Source: Bacillota bacterium | GTDB lineage: Bacteria > Bacillota > Clostridia > Oscillospirales > Acutalibacteraceae | NCBI GenBank assembly: GCA_022706685.1 | Contig: JAKJCA010000026.1 | Location: 1-36,983 of the forward strand | DNA: 36,983 nucleotides | Direction: 5' to 3' | Shown here: positions 1 through 8,482 of the stretch, piece by piece | Layout of the letters: each line of letters opens with the position of its first letter | How positions within the stretch are numbered: position 1 is the first letter of the stretch | The notes under the pieces: model-generated | Told to the model about the DNA's origin: nothing | The model's database searches: none | Seen by the model: the letters and a program-made list of their open reading frames with translations, nothing else | Made by a program: the position numbers and the translations under genes

Positions 1-52
1 ACTGGCATTGCGTTTGTTGTTTCTTCATCAATTCAATTTTAACGCAAAACGG

Positions 53-86
53 TGAACCGGCCAACCCTTTTGGGCTGACTGGTTCA
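53..86. terminator. Hairpin terminator downstream of nrdJ, possibly bidirectional
   Basis: A 15-base arm (53-67) faces a 15-base arm (72-86) across a TTTT loop, with two mismatches and one G-T pair. On the minus strand, the direction of nrdJ, it is followed by CCGTTTTGCG; on the plus strand by TTGTTTGC. A second small hairpin (CAGCGC/GCGCTG, about 133-154) lies directly after the nrdJ stop. The rest of 1-154 holds no gene that I can recognise. Confidence 0.55.
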
Positions 87-154
87 TTGTTTGCTCCTGG
101 GCTCGTTTTGCAACGTGCCCAAGGAGAGAATTCAGCGCTCAAACACGGGCGCTG

Positions 155-2422
155 TCATGAACATTTGGAATAACCGCATTCGCGGCAGATGACGCAGCCG
201 CCCTCATGTTCGACTTTGGCGCCGCATTCCGGGCATTTGCGTATCTGGGAGGCGATGAGGTGTTCGTCGGTTTTCGGCGCGGCCTTGACGACCTGTTCGG
301 CCAGTTCAAGCCCGCCTTCCTTGAACCCGTTGGAGGCGATGACTTTTTGGATCACGCGGCCGATGGCGTCGGGGCAGGAGGTGCATTTTCTGCCGGGCTG
401 GCGGATGGTGGACGGGCAGCGGATGCCGCGCAGCTGGCCGACAATCGTGTTGACATCGATACCCGAACGCAGGGAAACGGAAACAAGCCGCGCCGTCGCC
501 TCGGACTGGGAGGGGCAGCCGCCCGCTTTGCCGGTATTGGTAAACACCTCGCAGATGCCGCGCTCGTCATAGTTGCAGGTGATATACAGGTTGCCGCAGC
601 CGGTTTCGACCTTTTCGGTGACACCCTTGGTTACGTCGGGGCGCGGCCGCGGCATGACGACATAAGGCACGCCGTTGCTGTCTTCAGCAACAGCTTCGGG
701 GACGGGGCTGTCTTTCTTGCCCGCAAGGTTGAGCACCTGCTGGCCGCGGCTGCCGTCGCGGTAACTGGTGACGCCTTTGCAGCCGAGTTTGAACGCGAGC
801 CGGTACACCTCGGCGACATCTTCCTGCGTCGCCTCAGCGGGGAAGTTGACGGTTTTGGACACGGCGTTGTCGGTGTACTCCTGGAAGGCGGCCTGCATTT
901 TGATATGGTAGAACGGCGAAATGTCATGTGCCGACACGAAGACCCGGCGGATATCTTCCGGGATTTCCTCAATATGGGCGATGGTCCCGTGCTCGGCGAT
1001 GAGATCCATCATCTCCTGCGAATACAGCCCTTCTTCCTGCAGCAGGTCGCGCAGCGTCGGGTTGATTTCAAGCATATCGGTTTTGTCCATGACGCTGCGC
1101 GTATAGACGTAGGAAAAAATGGGCTCGACCCCCGACGATACCCCCGCGATGATGGAAAGGGTGCCGGTCGGAGCGATGGTAGTGACCGTCGCGTTGCGCA
1201 TCGGGGTGCCGCCTTTGAAGATGCTCTCCTCAAACAGGGGGAAAGCGCCGCGGGTTTTCGCCAGCTCGGCGCTGGCTTTCCTGCCCTCGTCGGTGATAAA
1301 CTTCATCAATTTGCGGGCGAGTTCGACCGCTTCCTCCGAATTGTAGGGGATGCCCAGCAGCAGCAGCATATCGGCCCAGCCCATGACGCCCAGACCGACC
1401 TTCCTGGTCTTTTTGGTGGTGGCGTCGATCAGGTCCAGCGGATAGCGGTTGGCATCGATAACATTGTCGAGGAAGTGGATGGACTTGTGCACCGTCTGCG
1501 CCAGTTTGCCCCAGTCGATGGCCGCTTCTTCGCCCTCGAAGGAAACCATCTTCATCAGGTTGATTGAGCCGAGGTTGCAGCTTTCGTAAGGCAGCAGCGG
1601 CTGTTCCCCGCAGGGGTTGGTCGATTCGATCTCGCCCTGAGAGGGCACCACGTTGTCGCGGTTGAGCCGGTCGAGGAAGATGATGCCGGGTTCGCCGTTG
1701 CGCCACGCGCTGTGGACGATTTTGTCGAACACTTCGCGCGCGTTGAGGCGCCCGGTTTCTTTCCTGGTGCAAGGGTCGATGAGCGCGTAGTCGCCGCCCG
1801 TCTCGGCAAGGCGCATGAATTCCTCGGTGACGCCCACGGAAATGTTGAAATTGGTAATGTCGGCGTTGTTGGCCTTGCAGTCGATAAAGGCGAGAATGTC
1901 GGGATGGTCGATGCGCAGGATACCCATGTTGGCGCCCCTGCGGGTGCCGCCCTGTTTGACCGCTTCGGTCGCCATGTTGAACACGCGCATGAAGCTGATC
2001 GGCCCGCTGGCAACGCCGCCGGTCGAGTTGACCATGCTGCCCGCCGGCCGCAGGCGTGAAAATGAAAAGCCGGTGCCGCCGCCGGATTTGTGGATGAGCG
2101 CGGCCTGTTTGACCGACTCGAAGATTGCCTCCATGCTGTCGGCGATGGGCAGCACAAAACAGGCCGACAGCTGGCCGAGAGGCCTTCCTGCATTCATCAG
2201 CGTCGGCGAGTTGGGCAAAAACTCCAGGCTCGTCATCAGCTCGTAGAACTCCTCCTCGACCGCCTTGATATCGGCGCCCGGCCGGTACAAAGCGTCGGGC
2301 GCTGCGATGGCCGAGGCGACGCGGCGGAAGAGCCCCTCCGGGGTTTCCGTCAGAGTGCTGTCGCCGCCTTTGGCAAGATATCTGCGCTCGAGGACGGTAC
2401 GCGCGTTTTCGGTGAGTTCCAT
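155..2422 (-). CDS. nrdJ: Adenosylcobalamin-dependent (class II) ribonucleotide reductase
   Basis: Reduces ribonucleotides to deoxyribonucleotides with a radical derived from adenosylcobalamin, so it works without oxygen and without a small subunit. The 755-residue product has the class II layout: LPNSPTLMNAG with redox Cys88 nearby, the GGGTGFSFS loop (about 114-122), and NPCGEQPL (269-276), in which Cys271 is the expected thiyl-radical residue and Glu273 its partner. The C-terminus ends in a Cys-rich tail (CPECG, CVICRECG, SKC) typical of the zinc-ribbon/redox shuttle of long NrdJ proteins. GGAG lies just upstream of the ATG. A promoter with two NrdR-type boxes precedes it, and the adjacent upstream gene on the same strand makes its cofactor. 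The length is normal and nothing looks broken. Confidence 0.96.
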   Translation of the reverse strand: MELTENARTVLERRYLAKGGDSTLTETPEGLFRRVASAIAAPDALYRPGADIKAVEEEFYELMTSLEFLPNSPTLMNAGRPLGQLSACFVLPIADSMEAIFESVKQAALIHKSGGGTGFSFSRLRPAGSMVNSTGGVASGPISFMRVFNMATEAVKQGGTRRGANMGILRIDHPDILAFIDCKANNADITNFNISVGVTEEFMRLAETGGDYALIDPCTRKETGRLNAREVFDKIVHSAWRNGEPGIIFLDRLNRDNVVPSQGEIESTNPCGEQPLLPYESCNLGSINLMKMVSFEGEEAAIDWGKLAQTVHKSIHFLDNVIDANRYPLDLIDATTKKTRKVGLGVMGWADMLLLLGIPYNSEEAVELARKLMKFITDEGRKASAELAKTRGAFPLFEESIFKGGTPMRNATVTTIAPTGTLSIIAGVSSGVEPIFSYVYTRSVMDKTDMLEINPTLRDLLQEEGLYSQEMMDLIAEHGTIAHIEEIPEDIRRVFVSAHDISPFYHIKMQAAFQEYTDNAVSKTVNFPAEATQEDVAEVYRLAFKLGCKGVTSYRDGSRGQQVLNLAGKKDSPVPEAVAEDSNGVPYVVMPRPRPDVTKGVTEKVETGCGNLYITCNYDERGICEVFTNTGKAGGCPSQSEATARLVSVSLRSGIDVNTIVGQLRGIRCPSTIRQPGRKCTSCPDAIGRVIQKVIASNGFKEGGLELAEQVVKAAPKTDEHLIASQIRKCPECGAKVEHEGGCVICRECGYSKCS

Positions 2423-2464
2423 GGGTTTCTCCTTCGTCGGTCATAATGATGAAAAGGCGAACAG

Positions 2465-2533
2465 ACGGCATATATAGACGTATTTCCGCTTTAAAGTACT
2501 ATATATTGTATTTTCAGCGTTCCGCTTTGTCAA
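2465..2533 (-). promoter_or_regulatory. nrdJ promoter with tandem NrdR-type boxes
   Basis: On the minus strand TTGACA (2528-2533) and TACAAT (2505-2510) are separated by 17 bases, a near-consensus sigma-A promoter. ATACAATATATAGTAC (2496-2511) covers the -10 element and fits the NrdR box consensus at about 13 of 16 positions. A weaker box with core CTATATATGC lies at 2465-2480, exactly 31 bp away, the phased spacing known for NrdR operators. Repression by NrdR when dNTP or ATP pools are high is inferred from the family. Confidence 0.8.
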
Positions 2534-2738
2534 GCGTTTTTCTGCTGTTTCGATAAATATTTTCCACCGGTCCGGCAGGCGGCGCGGCGATTGTTGAAGC
2601 CCGATAAACGGGAACGCTACGTTGCCGCCGTTCTCGTTGTTTTCCCGCGGAAAGAGAAACATAGCGGCGAGCACCTTCCCTGAAAGGGCAACTAAACGGT
2701 CCCGGGAACCCGTTATACAATACTGAAAACACAAGGCG
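2534..2738. other. Intergenic stretch with no recognised gene
   Basis: Between the adenosyltransferase terminator and the nrdJ promoter I see no convincing gene. A 97-codon minus-strand reading frame crosses the region but also runs through the nrdJ promoter and NrdR boxes and has no family signature. I looked for the conserved boxes of a cobalamin riboswitch because of the neighbouring genes and did not find a full set. Confidence 0.4.
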
Positions 2739-2779
2739 AAAAACCGGCGGCGCTAAAACTCGATGCCGCGCCTGGCCGG
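2739..2779 (-). terminator. Terminator overlapping the end of the corrinoid adenosyltransferase gene
   Basis: On the minus strand CCGGC-CA-GGCGC (2768-2779) pairs with GCGCCGCCGG (2744-2753), followed by TTTTT (2739-2743). The stop codon of the gene sits inside the loop and stem. It should separate this gene from nrdJ, which has its own promoter. Confidence 0.65.
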
Positions 2780-3277
2780 AACCCCTTTTTCATAGGGGTG
2801 GCGTTTGCAGACCATCTCGGTGATATAATCCGCAGCGGCAGTGAAACTTTCGGGCGGGTGGATGCCGGTCAGGACAAGTTCAACCCCGCGCGTGTCCGCC
2901 AGCAGCCGGTCGACCTCGCCGCGGTCAATCAAATTGTATTGATAGCAGCCGGCGATTTCGTCGAGCACCAGCATGCCGCAGGCGCCGGCGCGGACCTTTT
3001 CGAGCGCAAGGCCCAGATTGGCGTTGTTCTCCCGCGTGACGGCCTCGATTTGGGCGGGTGTCATCTCGTCGTAAAAAGAAAAGCGGCTGCTGTTGCGCAA
3101 AACCTCGACATTCGGCAGCAGGGCAAGGCTGTTGAGTTCCGACGACTCTATTGTTTTGAAAAACTGCACGAACAGCACCCGGCCGCCGCTGCCGGCGTAC
3201 CGCACCGCCAAGCCCAGCGCCGCGGTGGTTTTCCCTTTGCCGCTGCCGCAGTACAGGTGAATCAGGCCTTTTTTCAA
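2753..3277 (-). CDS. cobO: ATP:corrinoid adenosyltransferase (CobO/BtuR/CobA family)
   Basis: Transfers the adenosyl group of ATP to cob(I)alamin or cob(I)yrinic acid a,c-diamide, giving coenzyme B12. The product of 174 residues begins KKGLIHLYCGSGKGKTT, with the P-loop GSGKGKTT near the N-terminus, followed by LVLDEI and a C-terminal KRHPYEKGVPARRGIEF typical of the family. I place the start at a TTG (3277) because AAGGGGG sits seven to eight bases upstream and family homology begins exactly there. The open frame continues to 3595, but that extension crosses the promoter and resembles nothing. The gene next door is a B12-dependent reductase, so cofactor maker and user are neighbours. Confidence 0.9.
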   Translation of the reverse strand: MKKGLIHLYCGSGKGKTTAALGLAVRYAGSGGRVLFVQFFKTIESSELNSLALLPNVEVLRNSSRFSFYDEMTPAQIEAVTRENNANLGLALEKVRAGACGMLVLDEIAGCYQYNLIDRGEVDRLLADTRGVELVLTGIHPPESFTAAADYITEMVCKRHPYEKGVPARRGIEF

Positions 3278-3329
3278 ATCGCAGCCCCCTTGCGTCCGGG
3301 CTCTTTCGATGCCTCCGGAAGACAATAAA

Positions 3330-3358
3330 ATCATAACGCCGAGACGCGTCCGCTTCAA
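3330..3358 (-). promoter_or_regulatory. Promoter of the corrinoid adenosyltransferase gene
   Basis: Read on the minus strand, TTGAAG (3353-3358), a 17-base spacer and TATGAT (3330-3335) form a good sigma-A promoter about 50 bases upstream of the TTG start. It is divergent from the ABC-importer promoter about 70 bp away. Confidence 0.65.
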
Positions 3359-3400
3359 GAGGAAAAGGCTTAAAAAAGAAGCGAAATCTTGACGAAAAGA

Positions 3401-3429
3401 TTGTATTCGGACCGCGGTTATGCTATATT
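3401..3429 (+). promoter_or_regulatory. Promoter of the nucleoside ABC importer operon
   Basis: TTGTAT (3401-3406), 17 bases, then TATATT (3424-3429). TG one base before the -10 gives an extended -10 element. The leader of about 60 bases ends in GGGAGG ahead of the lipoprotein ATG. I see no purine riboswitch in it. Confidence 0.6.
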
Positions 3430-3494
3430 TGAAACGTGGCTCGGGCCATAAACGGCAGCCTGTCAAATATTGGTGAATAGGGAGGAAACAAAGG

Positions 3495-4610
3495 ATGAAA
3501 AAACTTCTTGCGTTGTTCCTGATTCTCGCAATCGTGTTTACCTTTGCCGCATGCGCCGGCGATACGGGCGAGACTACCGCGGCCGTAACGACCAAAGGCG
3601 ACGGGACCTATGAAATCGCTCTGGTAACGGACGTCGGCAACATCGACGACAAGTCCTTCAACGAAGGCGCGTGGAACGGCGTCAAAGAGTACGCCGAAGC
3701 CAACGGCGTCACCTACGCCTATTACCGTCCCACGGAAGACTCCACCGCAGCGCGCGTCGAGACCATCGGCACCGCCGTGGAAAAAGGCGCGAAGATCGTC
3801 GTATGCCCCGGTTTCCTGTTCGAAGAGGCCATCTACAATGTTCAGGACGTTTATCCCAACGTTTATTTCCTGCTTCTTGACGGCGAACCCCATACCGCCG
3901 ACTATTCCACCTACAAAACTTCCCCCAACGTGCACTGCATCCTTTATCAAGAGGAGCAGGCGGGTTATCTGGCCGGCTACGCGGCCGTGATGGACGGCTA
4001 CACCAAACTCGGCTTCCTGGGCGGCATGGATGTCCCCGCCGTCATCCGTTACGGTTTCGGTTTTGTCCAGGGTGCCGACGCGGCTGCAGCTGCGAAGGGC
4101 CTCGCGAAAGATTCGGTGGAAATCAAATACTGGTATTCCGACGTTTTCGCGCCCAATGACGATATCAAGACCAAGATGTCCGGCTGGTACACCGAAGGCA
4201 CGCAGGTCGTCTTCTCCTGCGGCGGCGGCATTTACCTGAGCGCGGTCGCGGCAGCGGAAGCGGCGGACGGCAAGGTCATCGGCGTCGACGTCGACCAGTC
4301 CGGCGAATCGGATCTGATCATCACTTCGGCGATGAAAGGGCTGACCGAGTCGGTTAAACTGTCGCTGACATCCTTCTATGCGGCCGGCAAGAAATGGGAT
4401 GCCTCCTACGCGGGCAAGACGGCCACACTCGGCGCCAAAGACAAGGGCGTCGGCCTTCCGACAGCCGCCTCGTCGTGGAGACTTGAGAAATTCACCGTCG
4501 CCGAATATGAGGCCCTGTTTGCCAAGCTCGCCGACGGCACCATCGTTGTTTCCAACGCGACGGACAAGCCGCCGGTCACCACCGTCGTCAAAGTCGATTA
4601 TCAAAGCTAA
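3495..4610 (+). CDS. BMP-family ABC transporter substrate-binding lipoprotein (nucleoside type)
   Basis: Captures the substrate outside the membrane and hands it to the permeases encoded downstream. The 371-residue product has a lipoprotein signal peptide with lipobox FAAC, Cys20 being the lipidated residue, then a short Thr-rich linker. The mature part begins with the BMP (basic membrane protein) signature: IALVTDVGNIDDKSFNEG, followed by GVKEYAE and later VVCPGFLF and GVDVDQS. Relatives bind purine nucleosides (PnrA/TmpC, BmpA, YufN); the exact ligand cannot be read here. The start is supported by GGGAGG upstream. A strong terminator hairpin separates it from the ATPase gene, which would give more binding protein than transporter. 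Confidence 0.92.
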   Translation: MKKLLALFLILAIVFTFAACAGDTGETTAAVTTKGDGTYEIALVTDVGNIDDKSFNEGAWNGVKEYAEANGVTYAYYRPTEDSTAARVETIGTAVEKGAKIVVCPGFLFEEAIYNVQDVYPNVYFLLLDGEPHTADYSTYKTSPNVHCILYQEEQAGYLAGYAAVMDGYTKLGFLGGMDVPAVIRYGFGFVQGADAAAAAKGLAKDSVEIKYWYSDVFAPNDDIKTKMSGWYTEGTQVVFSCGGGIYLSAVAAAEAADGKVIGVDVDQSGESDLIITSAMKGLTESVKLSLTSFYAAGKKWDASYAGKTATLGAKDKGVGLPTAASSWRLEKFTVAEYEALFAKLADGTIVVSNATDKPPVTTVVKVDYQS

Positions 4611-4637
4611 GCACGAACGGTTCAGTCGGGTCTTTCG

Positions 4638-4667
4638 GGGGCCGGGTATACGCCCGGCCCCTTTTTT
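4638..4667 (+). terminator. Intra-operon terminator/attenuator after the binding-protein gene
   Basis: GGGGCCGGG (4638-4646) pairs perfectly with CCCGGCCCC (4653-4661) across a six-base loop, followed by TTTTTT (4662-4667). It lies 15 bases before the ATPase ATG, and no second promoter is apparent, so partial read-through would set a high ratio of binding protein to ATPase and permeases. Confidence 0.85.
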
Positions 4668-4681
4668 AAGGGGAGTGAACC

Positions 4682-6226
4682 ATGGAAGAATACGTCATCG
4701 AGATGCTCAACATCACCAAGTCCTTCCCCGGCATTAAGGCCAACGACGACATCACCCTCAGGCTGAAAAAGGGCGAGATCCATGCTCTGCTCGGCGAAAA
4801 CGGCGCGGGAAAGAGCACGCTGATGAGCGTGCTCTTCGGCCTGTACCAGCCCGACAGCGGAACGATTAAAAAAGACGGAAAGCCCGTTAAAATCAGCAAT
4901 CCCAACGACGCGAACGACTTGAACATCGGCATGGTGCACCAGCACTTCAAACTTGTCGAGGTTTTCACGGTGCTCGACAACATCATTCTGGGTGTCGAGC
5001 CGAACAAGTTCGGCTTCCTGACGAAAAAGGAAGCCCGCGAAAAAGTCGTCGCGCTGTCACAAAAATATTCCCTGAGCGTGGAACCCGACGCGCTGGTCGA
5101 AGACATCTCCGTCGGTATGCAGCAGCGCGTCGAGATTTTGAAGATGCTCTACCGCGACAACGACATCCTGATTTTCGACGAGCCGACCGCCGTGCTTACC
5201 CCGCAGGAAATCAAGGAACTGATGAGCATCATGCGCGGCCTGGCCGCGGAAGGGAAGTCCATTCTCTTCATCACCCACAAACTCAACGAAATCATGGAAG
5301 TCGCCGACCGCTGCACGGTGCTGCGCAAGGGGAAACTCATCGGCACCGTCGAGGTGGCGCAGACCAACAGGGAAGAACTCTCCAAGATGATGGTCGGCCG
5401 CCCCATCAGTTTTGAGGTGGAGAAACAAGACATCGAACCCGGCAAAACAGTGCTGAAAGTCGAAAATGTCGTGGTCCCGTCGAAGCTGCATAAAAACAAC
5501 GCGGTCAAGGGCATCTCCTTCGAGGTGCGCGAGGGCGAGATCGTCTGCCTGGCCGGCATCGAGGGCAACGGGCAAAGCGAATTCGTTTATGCGCTGACCG
5601 GCATCGAAAAGATGAGTTCCGGCAAAATCACGCTGTGCGGCAGCGACATCTCCAAAGCGAGCATCCGCAAACGTTCGCTGCTGGGTATCAGCCATATCCC
5701 GGAGGACCGGCACAAATATGGCCTTGTGCTCGATTTCAGCCTGGCCGAAAACCTTGTTTTGCAGCATTACCGGGAAAAACTCTTTCAGCGCTTCGGCTTT
5801 ATCCGGTTTAAGGAAGTGCGCAATTACGCGCGCAGGCTCATCGAAATCTACGACATCCGAAGCGGGCAGGGTCCCGACACCATCGCCCGCAGCATGTCCG
5901 GCGGCAACCAGCAGAAGGCCATTCTCGCCCGCGAAATCGACAAAAATCCGCAGCTGCTCGTGGCGATACAGCCGACGAGGGGGCTCGACATCGGCGCCAT
6001 CGAAAACATCCATTCGCTCATTGTCAAACAGCGCGACTCCGGCAAAGCGGTGCTGCTGGTGTCCCTCGAACTCGACGAGGTCATGAACGTATCCGACCGG
6101 ATTCTGGTCATGTACGAGGGCAAAATCGCCGGTGAATTCGAGCCTTCCAAAACCACCGTGGAGGAACTCGGGCTGTACATGGCCGGCGCCGGGGACAAAG
6201 CGCGCTCAACCGGACAGGGAGGGTAA
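4682..6226 (+). CDS. Nucleoside-type ABC transporter ATP-binding protein (two fused ATPase domains)
   Basis: Energises the importer. The 514-residue product carries two ABC domains in one chain, as in NupA/YufO and the RbsA-like sugar ATPases. Domain 1: Walker A GENGAGKST (38-46), signature ISVGMQQRVEIL, Walker B ILIFDEPTAVL, His switch ITHKLNE. Domain 2: degenerate P-loop GIEGNGQSE, intact signature MSGGNQQKAIL, and a Walker B reading LLVAIQPTRGLDIGA with the catalytic Glu replaced. The second site is therefore expected to bind but not hydrolyse ATP, which is usual for the family. GGGGAG precedes the ATG. The stop is five bases from the first permease gene. Confidence 0.93.
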   Translation: MEEYVIEMLNITKSFPGIKANDDITLRLKKGEIHALLGENGAGKSTLMSVLFGLYQPDSGTIKKDGKPVKISNPNDANDLNIGMVHQHFKLVEVFTVLDNIILGVEPNKFGFLTKKEAREKVVALSQKYSLSVEPDALVEDISVGMQQRVEILKMLYRDNDILIFDEPTAVLTPQEIKELMSIMRGLAAEGKSILFITHKLNEIMEVADRCTVLRKGKLIGTVEVAQTNREELSKMMVGRPISFEVEKQDIEPGKTVLKVENVVVPSKLHKNNAVKGISFEVREGEIVCLAGIEGNGQSEFVYALTGIEKMSSGKITLCGSDISKASIRKRSLLGISHIPEDRHKYGLVLDFSLAENLVLQHYREKLFQRFGFIRFKEVRNYARRLIEIYDIRSGQGPDTIARSMSGGNQQKAILAREIDKNPQLLVAIQPTRGLDIGAIENIHSLIVKQRDSGKAVLLVSLELDEVMNVSDRILVMYEGKIAGEFEPSKTTVEELGLYMAGAGDKARSTGQGG

Positions 6227-6231
6227 GCTGT

Positions 6232-7386
6232 ATGAAAAAGGTAAGGGAGTTCCTGGGCCGGCGGTCCGTCGCGAGTTTTTTGTCTTCCCTGATATCCATC
6301 ATCATCGGGCTGGTTTTCGGCTATCTTCTCCTGCTCGCGTTTGACTCGGAAAAAGCGCTGTTCGGCATTAAGCAGATTCTCTTCGCCGGCGTCAGTTCAC
6401 CCGCGAAAATCGCCAAAGTGCTTTACCAGGCCGCTCCGCTGGTGCTGACGGGTTTGTCGGTCGGTTTTGCGTTCAAAACCGGTTTGTTCAACATCGGCGC
6501 TTCGGGACAGTACATGGTCGGCGCCTGTTTCGCGCTGTACACCGGCATCGTCCTCCGGCAGCCCTGGTACGTCGCGATGACGGCGGCCATGCTCGGCGGC
6601 GCCATCTGGGGCTTGATACCGGGCTTGTGCAAGGCGCTGTTCAATGTCAACGAGGTCATCACGTCGATCATGTTCAACTGGATCGGCTTATTCGCCGTCA
6701 ACCTCTTCTTCTCCAACACGCCGAAAATCCTCGCCAATTACTACGGCTCGGCCAACGCCAACCGGACCGCAAACCTTGCGGCCGCCAACGCCCGCGCCAT
6801 CATTCCCACCCTCGGGCTCGACAAGCTGCTGAAATCGCCCTTTATGAACATCAGCATCCTCATCGCGGTCGCGATTGCCGTCGTGGCGTTTATCGTGCTG
6901 AACCGAACCACTTTCGGCTACGAGCTCAAGGCCTGCGGCTTCAATAAAAACGCGAGCATTTACGCGGGTATCAACGCTAAAAGGAACACCGCGCTGTCGA
7001 TGACCATCGCGGGCTGCCTGGCCGGCATCGGCGGAGGCATTTATTACTTAAGCGGTACGGTCCAGTATACGATTGAGAAAGTGCTGCTTTCGATGGGGTT
7101 CAACGGTATTCCGGTGGCTTTGCTCGCGCAGTCCAACCCGATCGCGACGATTTTCAGCGCCACTTTCATTTCTTACATCCAGGTCGGCGGCGACGCGATG
7201 CAGCCCGAGTTCGCCAAAGAAATCATCGACATCATCATTTCGGTCATCATTTACCTCAGCGCCGTTTCCCTGCTCGTCAAAGGCCTGATTACCCGGCTGG
7301 CGGAAAGGAAAAAGGAAGCCGCCCCCTCCCCCGGCCAGGACACGGCGCAGACTCCTGACGATTCAAAACAGGAGGCGACATCATGA
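6232..7386 (+). CDS. ABC transporter permease, nucleoside type (YufP/NupB-like)
   Basis: A membrane subunit of the importer. The 384-residue protein starts with a positively charged stretch (KKVREFLGRR) followed by about nine or ten hydrophobic segments. The family motif of BPD_transp_2 permeases is visible as FNIGASGQYMVGA and, in the cytoplasmic loop, FGYELKACGFNKNASIYAGIN, where the ATPase docks. The C-terminal tail is hydrophilic and Pro/Ala-rich. The last four bases overlap the next permease gene (ATGA), so translation is probably coupled. It pairs with the second permease to form the channel. Confidence 0.92.
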   Translation: MKKVREFLGRRSVASFLSSLISIIIGLVFGYLLLLAFDSEKALFGIKQILFAGVSSPAKIAKVLYQAAPLVLTGLSVGFAFKTGLFNIGASGQYMVGACFALYTGIVLRQPWYVAMTAAMLGGAIWGLIPGLCKALFNVNEVITSIMFNWIGLFAVNLFFSNTPKILANYYGSANANRTANLAAANARAIIPTLGLDKLLKSPFMNISILIAVAIAVVAFIVLNRTTFGYELKACGFNKNASIYAGINAKRNTALSMTIAGCLAGIGGGIYYLSGTVQYTIEKVLLSMGFNGIPVALLAQSNPIATIFSATFISYIQVGGDAMQPEFAKEIIDIIISVIIYLSAVSLLVKGLITRLAERKKEAAPSPGQDTAQTPDDSKQEATS

Positions 7387-8381
7387 TTATTCTTGCCGAT
7401 ATCATCGCCGCAACCGTGCTGTTTGCCGTACCCCTGCTGCTCGTCGCGCTCGGCGGCATGTTCAGCGAACGAAGCGGCGTTATCAACATCGCCCTTGAGG
7501 GAACCATGATCATCGGCGCGCTGTTCGGCTGCCTCTTTCTCAACTTCGCGGACCAGGGCGGCTGGGGCAAATTGCACCCGCAGCTGGCCATGCTCGCCGC
7601 CGTCGCCGTCGCCGCCGCTTCCGGGATCGTTTATTCGCTGCTGCTGGCCGTCGCTTCGGTCAGCCTGAAAGCAGACCAGACCATCGGGGGCACGGCGCTC
7701 AACATGCTCGCCCCGGCCTTCGCCATCGTGCTGACCTGGGCTATTCAGGGCCAGGGCAAAACGACCATCTACATCCCCAACTGGATCCGCATCACCAAAG
7801 CGACGCTGGGTATGGCTGCAGCGGCGGGCCGTGAAAAGGGTTTTTGGGAAACGCTGTTTTTCAAAAGCATGTTCTTAACCACGCCGATCGCTTTTCTGCT
7901 GCTGGCAGCCGCCATCGTCGTGATGTACAAAACACGTTTCGGCCTGCGCCTTCGTTCCTGCGGCGAACATCCGCAGGCGGCGGACGCGGTCGGCATCAAC
8001 GTTTATAAAATGCGATACAGCGGCGTGCTGATTTCCGGTTTTCTGGCGGGCATCGGCGGCATCGCGTTCACCATTGCCGCGGGTTCCGGTTTCCAGTCGA
8101 CGGTCGCCGGTTACGGCTTTCTCGCGCTGGCCGTGATGATCTTCGGCAACTGGAAGCCCTGGCGCATCCTGGGCGCCGCCGTGTTTTTCGCGTTTTTCAA
8201 AGTCATCGGCGCCTATTCGGGCAGCCTGGCCTTTCTGCCCGATTTCAAGGGCGTTGGCAGCTCGCAATACATTTACCAGATGCTGCCGTATATCGTCACG
8301 ATGATCGTGCTGATTTTCTCCTCCAAGAAGTCGCGCGCGCCCAAAGCGGAGGGTATTCCCTACGACAAGGGCAAACGGTAA
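7383..8381 (+). CDS. ABC transporter permease, nucleoside type (YufQ/NupC-like)
   Basis: Second permease of the importer, 332 residues with around nine hydrophobic segments. It shows the matching family motifs: MFSERSGVINIALEGTM near the N-terminus and FGLRLRSCGEHPQAADAVGIN in the ATPase-coupling loop. The Arg/Lys-rich C-terminus follows the last helix. Its ATG overlaps the stop of the first permease. It is the last gene of the transport operon, with a strong terminator 20 bases after its stop. Confidence 0.92.
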   Translation: MIILADIIAATVLFAVPLLLVALGGMFSERSGVINIALEGTMIIGALFGCLFLNFADQGGWGKLHPQLAMLAAVAVAAASGIVYSLLLAVASVSLKADQTIGGTALNMLAPAFAIVLTWAIQGQGKTTIYIPNWIRITKATLGMAAAAGREKGFWETLFFKSMFLTTPIAFLLLAAAIVVMYKTRFGLRLRSCGEHPQAADAVGINVYKMRYSGVLISGFLAGIGGIAFTIAAGSGFQSTVAGYGFLALAVMIFGNWKPWRILGAAVFFAFFKVIGAYSGSLAFLPDFKGVGSSQYIYQMLPYIVTMIVLIFSSKKSRAPKAEGIPYDKGKR

Positions 8382-8401
8382 TTCTTCCGAAGTTCCCGTG
8401 C

Positions 8402-8436
8402 CCCGCGGGCGCCGGCAGGGCGTCCGCGGGTTTTTT
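8402..8436 (+). terminator. Rho-independent terminator of the nucleoside importer operon
   Basis: A 12-base arm (8402-8413, CCCGCGGGCGCC) pairs with 8419-8430 (one G-U) across a five-base loop, followed by TTTTTT (8431-8436). It lies just upstream of the infC promoter. Confidence 0.92.
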
Positions 8437-8446
8437 CTGAAAACAG

Positions 8447-8475
8447 TTGACATTTCTTTTTGCCACTGTTAGAAT
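8447..8475 (+). promoter_or_regulatory. Promoter of infC-rpmI-rplT
   Basis: TTGACA (8447-8452), exactly 17 bases, TAGAAT (8470-8475). A consensus -35 and a -10 with one mismatch, as expected for a highly expressed ribosomal-protein operon. Confidence 0.9.
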
Positions 8476-8482
8476 AGGCAGG

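Noticed and set aside
2441..2734. A 97-codon minus-strand frame between the adenosyltransferase and nrdJ genes
   Set aside because: It runs through the nrdJ promoter and NrdR boxes, has no ribosome binding site and resembles no family.
2423..3494. Cobalamin riboswitch near nrdJ or cobO
   Set aside because: Searched because of the B12 theme. A fragment resembling AGGGAAGGTG occurs around 2660-2690 on the minus strand, but the rest of the conserved core is missing and it lies upstream of the nrdJ promoter.
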